Positions 6,858-12,263 of a stretch of 12,263 nt of DNA are shown here, one piece after another. Positions within the stretch are counted from its first letter, which is position 1, and every line of letters starts with the position of its first letter. Position numbers and translations under genes: made by a program. Under the pieces are notes generated by a model. That model saw only the letters and a program-made list of their open reading frames with translations, was not told the origin of the DNA and did no database searches. Origin of the DNA: Verrucomicrobiota bacterium (GTDB lineage Bacteria; Verrucomicrobiota; Verrucomicrobiia; Chthoniobacterales; UBA10450); assembly GCA_003219945.1 (NCBI GenBank), contig QHQV01000257.1, positions 1 to 12,263 on the forward strand, written 5' to 3'.

Positions 6858-9038
6858 CTAATTACTTCGGCCTTGAAGGCTTGAGTGTCTATATTGAGAC
6901 TTCACCGCTGGAAGATTCCCACGCAAAACAGTAAGCGAATACGGTGGCAGATCGTATGAAGCTGCTTCTCGGGTGAGCCGCACCGGCGGCAGACTTCGGA
7001 TCGGATGGCCGTTTGGACCGGCGGCGTGCCAGGCGTATTGCTCTCTCGAAAATTGAAGCACCTCGACTTGACCAACAAAACTCGCCGGCTGGTTTGCGTT
7101 CGGAAGGTTGAACTCGACACCAAGCCGCGCAGTTCGGTTGGGATCTTTATTGATTGCAAGCAGCGACCATTTCTTGTCGGGTCGTCGCACTGCATACGCG
7201 GTGACAACAGATGAGGATCTCGGCTTCGTTTGGTTCATGGTCACGCGGAACATTTCGTGTGTCTCGTTTACTGGTTGCATCCATTCTTTCGTGAGGAGCT
7301 GAGTGGCGTAGTAGACGGAGAGACGGTTCAGTTGATCGCTCTTGGGACGTAGCTGAAGCATCATGAGATTGCCCCAGGAACATTTGAGCTCGTCCTGGAG
7401 ATAGTTTGGCTCGTAGCCGTACAGGTACGGCTTCGCGCCACTTAATGTGAGAAACGCCCCAACTGTATCGGCGTTGAAGAGAGCGCCTTCGATATCCACC
7501 TCCGGGCGTCCGCCAAAAACAGAATAACCGTACTCGGTCATGAGCCACGGAATGTCTGTGGGCACGCCGTCTTTACGCAAGCTAGCCATCATCGCGCCGA
7601 GACGCTTCGGGATTTCCAACAGATGCGGCGCAGCATCAGCGCAGATGTTGTCGAACGGGTAAAACTCGAATGACAAAAAATCCAGGCGGACTTTTGCGCC
7701 TCGAATGTATTCCAGAAATCGATTCATCCATGACCGATTGCCGGACGCGTCCGCCCATGTGAGCAGTTGGTCTTCAAAATTTTGCAGGCTTGGGCCTCCG
7801 ATCTTCAGTGACGACTTGAGGTCCTCTACACGCCGGCCAACTCCGGCGTACAGCGCGGCGTAATCCTCTGGCGAAACCCATTGTCCATCGGGTTCTTCGC
7901 CCAGCTCGACCCCTTCCAGACTGTAATTTCGGCGCAGCAGGTACTGGATCTCAGCAACAGCATTCTCGGGCGTGTCATACAACACCCCCACCGGAACGAG
8001 CATTGGCAGGTTGTTAGTGAGCTTGCTGCGCAAAATGAAATCCAATCCAGCCTGCTCTGTGTCGTAGTCGATGTCTTCGGCGCGATGCCAGGGATCGGTG
8101 GATGAGGCGTAGATGATTGTCTGGCGATGTCGATCGGGTGCATGACGAATGTGATCATGAAAACGTCCATCCTTGCCCATTTTCCCAAGATCGATCTCGC
8201 GAATCGCGAAGCCTAACGAGTCGCGAATATCATCCGAGCTTTCCGCCGAGATTTGAGAACTCCGGCTCATGAGGATTCGCACGAACTGCACGGCGCGCGG
8301 ACGCTCTGTCAGTCGAATCAGGTCACTGCCGGCATGGCCATCATCGGTTTTTCCATTTGCGAACAGCTGCCAGTCGTCGTCATCGTCCGGATTTAGATGC
8401 ATCGGATCGTCGCCCGGCCAGTACTCGATACGATATTGTGTGGCGTAGGGTGTTCCCCAGTGAATTCGGATCGCGTTGACCAATTTTGATGCGCCCAGGT
8501 CGATCACTACCCACTGCGGATGAGCGTCCTCTGACTTGCCGGTGAAATGTGAATCGAGATACGGATTACTCTTCCAAAATGAATTCGGATCGCCGTCCGC
8601 GATACGAGAGTAACCATCATCGTTTGCCTGATCGATCGTGTTACCGCGGCGCGGCAAACGATACCCATACGAAACATTGATCGGTTCGCTGAGCGAGCTG
8701 TCGGAGGTCCAGTATCCGCAGTTGTGAGCCGGATCGCTCCACTTGCCGCGCGGGTTCCAATGCCATACTTCGCTGCCCAGCTCGGTCCGAAGTCGATATG
8801 TCAGCGGTCCGAGCCCGGAGGATAACATTTCGGCGATGTTCTTGTCCGTGAACATTTGGGCGCATTCGCCTTTCTCGTGACCATCGATTCCGGCGCCCAA
8901 CGTTTTTGTGGGGACCAATCGGTTAACGGGATGGTCTGCCGAGACAATCGCGGAAATTACGAGCGGCTTTTCGTCTCCAAATGTCGGCGTCCCGACGATT
9001 AATTGGAGAGCTGCTAACATGATCGCGGTATTGCGCAG
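6858..9038 (-). CDS. Secreted clan-A-like glycoside hydrolase with nested discoidin (F5/8 type C) domain
   Basis: From the proposed CTG at 9038 the protein has 726 residues. Residues 1-21 form a signal peptide ([21 protein letters not shown] if CTG is read as Met), so it is exported. Residues 40-100 look like the first part of a TIM barrel (TLGAGIDG, then a YRLRTELG segment). Residues about 140-283 form a discoidin-type sugar-binding domain ([27 protein letters not shown]). The barrel then resumes, with the likely acid/base Glu in [10 protein letters not shown] (residue 381 or 382) and the likely nucleophile Glu502 in [11 protein letters not shown]-terminal beta-sandwich (about 610-706) ends in [13 protein letters not shown], as in GH39/GH79-like enzymes. 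The exact GH family and substrate are not assignable by eye. Alternative starts are ATG 9020 and ATG 9218; the latter adds 60 residues ahead of the signal peptide. The protein gene upstream on the same strand is the coiled-coil protein. Confidence 0.78.
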   Translation of the reverse strand: MRNTAIMLAALQLIVGTPTFGDEKPLVISAIVSADHPVNRLVPTKTLGAGIDGHEKGECAQMFTDKNIAEMLSSGLGPLTYRLRTELGSEVWHWNPRGKWSDPAHNCGYWTSDSSLSEPINVSYGYRLPRRGNTIDQANDDGYSRIADGDPNSFWKSNPYLDSHFTGKSEDAHPQWVVIDLGASKLVNAIRIHWGTPYATQYRIEYWPGDDPMHLNPDDDDDWQLFANGKTDDGHAGSDLIRLTERPRAVQFVRILMSRSSQISAESSDDIRDSLGFAIREIDLGKMGKDGRFHDHIRHAPDRHRQTIIYASSTDPWHRAEDIDYDTEQAGLDFILRSKLTNNLPMLVPVGVLYDTPENAVAEIQYLLRRNYSLEGVELGEEPDGQWVSPEDYAALYAGVGRRVEDLKSSLKIGGPSLQNFEDQLLTWADASGNRSWMNRFLEYIRGAKVRLDFLSFEFYPFDNICADAAPHLLEIPKRLGAMMASLRKDGVPTDIPWLMTEYGYSVFGGRPEVDIEGALFNADTVGAFLTLSGAKPYLYGYEPNYLQDELKCSWGNLMMLQLRPKSDQLNRLSVYYATQLLTKEWMQPVNETHEMFRVTMNQTKPRSSSVVTAYAVRRPDKKWSLLAINKDPNRTARLGVEFNLPNANQPASFVGQVEVLQFSREQYAWHAAGPNGHPIRSLPPVRLTREAASYDLPPYSLTVLRGNLPAVKSQYRHSSLQGRSN

Positions 9039-9044
9039 CGAGTT

Positions 9045-9049
9045 TCCTT
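9045..9049 (-). promoter_or_regulatory. Shine-Dalgarno AAGGA positioned for a CTG start
   Basis: On the minus strand AAGGA is followed by six bases and then CTG (9038-9036). The next ATG is 18 bases further on and lacks its own ribosome site. This spacing, plus the Arg-containing n-region it would create for the signal peptide, favours CTG initiation. Confidence 0.45.
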
Positions 9050-9225
9050 CGAGAAAAGCCGCGGAGCGCGATTCATTCACGGCGGGGTATCTAACCGTGG
9101 ACCGCCAGGAATGAAAGCGATGCGAGGCGCATCGCACTTCAAACACTTCGTGCGAAATCACTCCAGTCGCCGATTCAGTTTCGCGACGCATGGGTGCGCG
9201 GGCATTCTCGCGTGGCATTCCATTG

Positions 9226-9819
9226 CTATCGCTGTGTTTTCTCTAATTGCTTCCTGACTTCGGCCTTTTCGTGACGAACGTCACTTAGATGACTCTGGAG
9301 AACTGGCAGTTGTGATTTTTGCGGATTTGGCTGGTGGAGCAGCGTCCTGCCGTTCTTGCCACCGCGATATGTCGGCCCGGGTTGCTTCGCTTGACCGATC
9401 TGGAAAAGCAAATCATCTTCCTGCTTCTGAAGTTCGTTGTAGCGGGCCTGCAAGGCCTGAGCGTGATTCGAGGCTCCTTGTTGTTGCTCCAAAACCGCCT
9501 TGTTCTTTGCGTCGGCAGCCTGTTGTTGACGTTGTGTTTCGTCCTGTTGCTTTTGATACGCGGTATAATTGGCGGCCTGCTCAGCAGAATACGACGCGGC
9601 TTTTTCCGAATCGTAATGGAAACGTTCCTGAACGTCCTTCGGCAGCTCGACAAAATAGACCTTCGTGACTCCTGAGTTTGTCTTGACGACAATGCCATCG
9701 GGCTCGACGCGAGTGACAGTAGCGTCTTTGTATTCTTTCCCGTTAACGGTTTTGAAATCTTCTGCAAAAACGGCTGATGTAAAAAATAGGATCAACAACG
9801 CGAGAACTTTTGTGCTCAT
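9226..9819 (-). CDS. Secreted coiled-coil protein of unknown function
   Basis: The protein has 197 residues. Residues 1-19 ([19 protein letters not shown]) are a clear Sec signal peptide with an AxA-like cleavage site before ED. Residues 20-68 form a small beta-rich domain with the pattern [25 protein letters not shown] and KVYFVELP, resembling short SH3-like or PRC-like barrels. Residues about 75-145 are Gln/Ala-rich helix ([15 protein letters not shown]) with heptad-like spacing, probably a coiled coil. A basic Gly-rich link ([13 protein letters not shown]) and a final charged helix follow. I do not recognise a characterised family; similar signal peptide, small beta domain and coiled-coil proteins are common in Verrucomicrobia. 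ATG 9819 is chosen because it places the signal peptide first; an in-frame TTG at 9876 would precede it by 19 residues. It ends eight bases before the ATG at 9218, so it may be cotranscribed with the glycosidase. Confidence 0.75.
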   Translation of the reverse strand: MSTKVLALLILFFTSAVFAEDFKTVNGKEYKDATVTRVEPDGIVVKTNSGVTKVYFVELPKDVQERFHYDSEKAASYSAEQAANYTAYQKQQDETQRQQQAADAKNKAVLEQQQGASNHAQALQARYNELQKQEDDLLFQIGQAKQPGPTYRGGKNGRTLLHQPNPQKSQLPVLQSHLSDVRHEKAEVRKQLEKTQR

Positions 9820-10024
9820 CTCTTGCCTAAACGGGAGTCGCGTTTCTCTTCTGATATTTTCGAATTCTCGGGTCAAGGAGAATCCGTTTGGGAGTGGAAT
9901 GTCTCACCTTAGTCGGCTGTCATTGAGCGAAGCACAACATCTCTCGTCTAATTTGGGCTAAACGAGGAGCGGTTTGCAATGAACGAACATTCCTCTCGGT
10001 CAGCCGCACGATCGAGATGACACT

Positions 10025-11125
10025 ATGAAGTCGTTTGTCGCACTGAGTCTTGCACTCGTCCTGGCCGGATGCAGCAAGCCGTCAGATACGAAAGTCGATC
10101 CGAATGGCCCGGTCGAGGTCGTGGTTCCGGATCACGGCGCTTACACGGGCGCGTTCATGGATTTTGGCGATGCGGAGGACGACGTGACGCTCGAAACGAT
10201 CGAGGATTTCGAGGAAATGGTGGGAAAACATCAGGCAATCATCGTTTCGTCGAGCTACTGGGGAGAACAAAATTTTCCTACCGCCAATCTCAATGTCATT
10301 TGGCGGCACGGTTCGTTGCCGCTGGTTTTCTGGTCGCCTTGGGATAAGCCCTACGAGGAAGATCGGGGCCCGGACAAGTTTGGTTTAACTGAGATTCTTG
10401 CGGGAAAGTGGGACGGATACATTGACAAGTGGGCTGATGCGGCCCGGGATTTTGGCCACCCAATGATTGTCGTGTTCGGTGTCGAAATGAACGGCACGTG
10501 GTTTCCGTGGTCGGGCGCTTACTATGGAGGCGCGGAATGGGTCCCGGAATACAACAATTGGAAAGGCCCGGAAACGTTTCGGCGCGCGTACCGATATGTT
10601 GTGGACCGCGTCCGTGCGCGCGGCGCGTCAAATATCAAATGGATGTTTCACACCAACAATTATCCATATCCGTACGAAACCTGGAACTGCGCTCCAGCGT
10701 ATTATCCCGGATCCGATTACGTGGATTGGCTTGGGCTCAGCGTTTACGGGCAGCAATACAAGGACGAGCCCAATCCGGATATTCCTTCATTGGTCGACTG
10801 GCCGTACCAGGAAATGAGCCGCCTCGATCCGCATAAGCCCATCATGATTGCGGAATGGGCGACCGGCGAGTTTCCGCTCACTACCGCCCCACCGAGCGCT
10901 ATCCGCAAACCGGCATGGATCAAACAAGGTTTGGACCTTTTTCGCACCCGTTATCCGCGGATCAAAGCCGCGCTTTACTGGCACGAGCGCTGGCAAAACG
11001 CCGACGGCTCTTACAGCAATCTGCGCGTGAATTCTTCTGTGGAATCCCTCCGAGCGTACCGGTCGGGAGTCGCCCATCCAGACTGGCTGGGCGACTTGAT
11101 TCTGCGCGCAATTCCGAAAACGTAA
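10025..11125 (+). CDS. GH26-type glycoside hydrolase lipoprotein (mannanase-like)
   Basis: The 366-residue protein begins with a lipoprotein signal peptide whose lipobox is L13-A14-G15-C16, so it should be anchored to a membrane facing the periplasm or surface. The remainder fits a GH26 TIM barrel: the acid/base Glu154 lies in FGVEMNGTWFPW (151-162), YVDWLGLSVYG (232-242) is the strand before the active site, and the nucleophile Glu277 lies in IMIAEWATGE (273-282). ALYWHERW near the C-terminus is barrel strand 8. GH26 enzymes are mainly endo-beta-1,4-mannanases, with lichenases and beta-1,3-xylanases as minor activities. Canonical mannanases have His just before the acid/base Glu; here it is Val153, so specificity may differ. 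It is transcribed divergently from the coiled-coil protein and followed by a REP-like double hairpin. Confidence 0.88.
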   Translation: MKSFVALSLALVLAGCSKPSDTKVDPNGPVEVVVPDHGAYTGAFMDFGDAEDDVTLETIEDFEEMVGKHQAIIVSSSYWGEQNFPTANLNVIWRHGSLPLVFWSPWDKPYEEDRGPDKFGLTEILAGKWDGYIDKWADAARDFGHPMIVVFGVEMNGTWFPWSGAYYGGAEWVPEYNNWKGPETFRRAYRYVVDRVRARGASNIKWMFHTNNYPYPYETWNCAPAYYPGSDYVDWLGLSVYGQQYKDEPNPDIPSLVDWPYQEMSRLDPHKPIMIAEWATGEFPLTTAPPSAIRKPAWIKQGLDLFRTRYPRIKAALYWHERWQNADGSYSNLRVNSSVESLRAYRSGVAHPDWLGDLILRAIPKT

Positions 11126-11130
11126 CGTTG

Positions 11131-11183
11131 GCAGGGCGCGAGCGCCGGTCGCGCCGTGGCGGGCTCGGCGAGCCCGCCCTACC
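11131..11183. repeat. REP-like double hairpin between GH26 gene and sigma factor
   Basis: GGCGC-GA-GCGCC (11135-11146) is followed by a perfect 9-base inverted repeat, GGCGGGCTC (11158-11166) with GAGCCCGCC (11170-11178) and a 3-base loop. The outer edges GGCAGGGC and GCCCTACC are also complementary except at one base, giving a symmetric, REPIN-like unit of about 50 bases. It begins six bases after the GH26 stop and could protect the mRNA 3' end or reduce read-through. Confidence 0.7.
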
Positions 11184-11251
11184 ATTCTTGTGCGCTCATA
11201 GACAAAATCTCCACTTGGCGGCGTCTTGAAAGTAAAGACCGTGAAAAGGTC

Positions 11252-11743
11252 ATGGAGCCTATCGTCAGCCATGAGAATTGGAGGAACTGCTTTTCTGAAG
11301 TTGCGCCCGGATTGCTTCTGTTCGCCCGTCAATGGGTGCAATCAGCGGCCGACGCAGAAGACATTGTTCAGGAAGCTTTCGTCAAGTTCTGGCGTCGCAA
11401 CCACGACATCGATAACCGCGGGTTGCTCTATTCGGCCGTTCGTTCCCTCGCGCTCGATTTTATCCGTCGTGATGCGCGACGTGCACGACGTGAGGCGACG
11501 GCTTTGGCTGAAGCCGAGCCTGCCATTGAGCCGCAGTTTGAATTGGAAGATGACACGCAGTCGGCGCTCGCGGCGGCAGTGGAATCTCTGCCGCGCGATC
11601 AGCGGGAGGTACTGGTCTTGAAAATCTGGAATGATCTTACATTCAGCGAAATCGCCGGCGCGTTGAGAATTTCGCAGAACACAGCAGCATCGCGGTACCG
11701 GTATGCCTTGACCAATTTGAAGAAAACTTTGCAACCGCAATGA
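11252..11743 (+). CDS. ECF-type RNA polymerase sigma factor
   Basis: The 163-residue protein has the two-domain ECF layout. Region 2 contains DAEDIVQEAFVKFWRR (34-49), the core-polymerase and -10 recognising helix. A short acidic linker follows (about 85-112). Region 4 (about 113-160) contains LPRDQREVLVLKIWNDLTFS and the helix-turn-helix EIAGALRISQNTAASRYRYAL, which reads the -35 element. ECF sigma factors redirect RNA polymerase to stress or envelope regulons. ATG 11252 is chosen because sigma2 starts just after it and AAAAGG lies close upstream. The frame extends back to a GTG at 11156, but that extension runs through the REP-like hairpin and matches nothing. Its last codon overlaps the next gene by ATGA, so the two are translationally coupled, typical of a sigma/anti-sigma pair. 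Confidence 0.9.
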   Translation: MEPIVSHENWRNCFSEVAPGLLLFARQWVQSAADAEDIVQEAFVKFWRRNHDIDNRGLLYSAVRSLALDFIRRDARRARREATALAEAEPAIEPQFELEDDTQSALAAAVESLPRDQREVLVLKIWNDLTFSEIAGALRISQNTAASRYRYALTNLKKTLQPQ

Positions 11744-12252
11744 GCGATTTTTCCCAACTTGAAAAGGAACTAAGGAAACTGCGACCAGCTCAGCCGTCAC
11801 CGGTGCTTTTGGAGCGGGTAGGGGAAGCTCTCAAAGATACTAGGGCAGGCACCAAGAAGCGACGATCTGTAGTCCATCGGTGGGGCGGTCTGGAGACCGC
11901 GCATCGCTGGTGGTTAGGCTTCGGCCTTGCTGCTGCCGCGATTTTGATTTTGTTCGCGGTGCAACAACAACCTGTTGCGCAAAGTTCGCCTGCCCCCGAA
12001 ACACGATCGGTTCCGCTGGGGACAGAACGATCCACGTCACCCAGCAAGTTCGTTCCTGCCGGTGGGACGAACGTCGTTTACAACGCACGGGACGAAGGAT
12101 TACATTTTGCTGACGGATCAGAACGACCGGTGCGACGCGTTCGCTACCACACACAACAAACCTGGCGGTGGCGCAATCCGGAAACGGGTGCATCCCTCCG
12201 TGTCTCCTATCCCACCGAGGAAATCGTGCTCATCCCAGTCTCAGGTCAATGA
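11740..12252 (+). CDS. One-pass membrane protein, putative anti-sigma factor
   Basis: The 170-residue protein has a cytosolic N-terminal helical region (1-57), one membrane helix at about 58-74 (WLGFGLAAAAILILFAV) and a C-terminal region (75-170) that would lie in the periplasm, rich in charged residues and ending in VSYPTEEIVLIPVSGQ. No zinc-binding HxxxCxxC (ZAS) motif is present, so it is not a classic zinc anti-sigma factor. The role is inferred from its ATGA overlap with the ECF sigma gene, membrane topology and size. Residues 46-57 contain a duplicated HRW bracketing GGLETA, produced by an embedded palindrome (11875-11910). An ATG at 12259 near the right edge may begin the next gene, but too little remains to judge. 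Confidence 0.7.
   Translation: MSDFSQLEKELRKLRPAQPSPVLLERVGEALKDTRAGTKKRRSVVHRWGGLETAHRWWLGFGLAAAAILILFAVQQQPVAQSSPAPETRSVPLGTERSTSPSKFVPAGGTNVVYNARDEGLHFADGSERPVRRVRYHTQQTWRWRNPETGASLRVSYPTEEIVLIPVSGQ
11875..11910. repeat. Palindrome with flanking direct repeats, in-frame in the anti-sigma gene
   Basis: GCGGTCT-GG-AGACCGC (11885-11900) is a perfect 7-base inverted repeat with a two-base loop. It is bracketed by CATCGGTGG (11875-11883) and CATCGCTGG (11902-11910), a direct repeat matching at 8 of 9 positions. The repeat starts are 27 bases apart, exactly nine codons, so reading frame is kept and HRW is duplicated in the protein. Confidence 0.6.
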
Positions 12253-12263
12253 AATCTCATGCT

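Noticed and set aside
9039..9218. 60-residue N-terminal extension of the large glycosidase from ATG 9218
   Set aside because: It would put an Arg-rich unrecognised segment ahead of a normal signal peptide. It is kept as an alternative only, because its ATG lies close to the preceding stop.
9319..9675. A 118-codon plus-strand frame with long Leu-rich runs that look like membrane helices
   Set aside because: The Leu runs are the reverse complement of the Gln/Lys-rich coiled coil on the other strand, a common artefact. There is no convincing start signal.
11156..11251. Upstream extension of the sigma factor from GTG 11156
   Set aside because: The extension runs through the REP-like hairpin, encodes nothing resembling sigma region 1, and a better-placed ATG exists at 11252.
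1..12263. CRISPR arrays, tRNA or rRNA genes, transposases, phage genes, toxin-antitoxin pairs
   Set aside because: No regularly spaced repeats, cloverleaf-like sequences or recognisable proteins of these types were seen; the palindromic repeats present are irregularly placed single units.

Overview
The window most resembles a chromosomal segment of a Gram-negative member of the Verrucomicrobiota, probably a soil or aquatic lineage. This is inferred, not proven. The clues are the LptF/LptG permease (an outer membrane with LPS), lipoproteins, PilT ATPases, the style of the secreted coiled-coil and glycosidase proteins, and several dispersed hairpin repeats of the REP type. GC content is moderate to high. 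No tRNA, rRNA, CRISPR array, transposase or integrase is visible.

Left part (1-2571, minus strand): a run of genes that resembles the edge of an aryl-polyene or related pigment cluster. It holds an FAD-dependent oxidoreductase with halogenase-type motifs, then a small lipoprotein whose ATG overlaps the preceding stop, then the N-terminal 218 codons of an MMPL-type exporter that leaves the window at base 1. The first two are translationally coupled. A pair of hairpins separates the lipoprotein from the exporter.

Centre (2737-6514): an LptF/LptG-family permease on the plus strand converges on a small DUF4242 gene on the minus strand, with a large hairpin repeat between them. Diverging from DUF4242 are two adjacent PilT-like ATPase genes 28 bases apart, probably one operon. 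The two are clearly paralogous but strongly diverged. No pilin or pilus assembly gene lies beside them. A 343-base stretch without a convincing gene follows.

Right part (6858-12252): a carbohydrate-active region. On the minus strand are a small secreted coiled-coil protein and, after it, a large secreted clan-A-like glycosidase with a discoidin domain nested inside its catalytic domain. On the plus strand is a GH26-type lipoprotein, then a double REP-like hairpin, then an ECF sigma factor overlapping by ATGA with a one-pass membrane protein that is probably its anti-sigma factor. The pair may regulate envelope or polysaccharide functions, but no target promoter can be read from the sequence.

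The most unusual feature is the hairpin repeat family. Copies lie between genes, but two lie inside coding sequence: one supplies part of a lipoprotein signal peptide, and the other adds nine in-frame codons, bounded by a 9-base direct repeat, next to the transmembrane helix of the putative anti-sigma factor.
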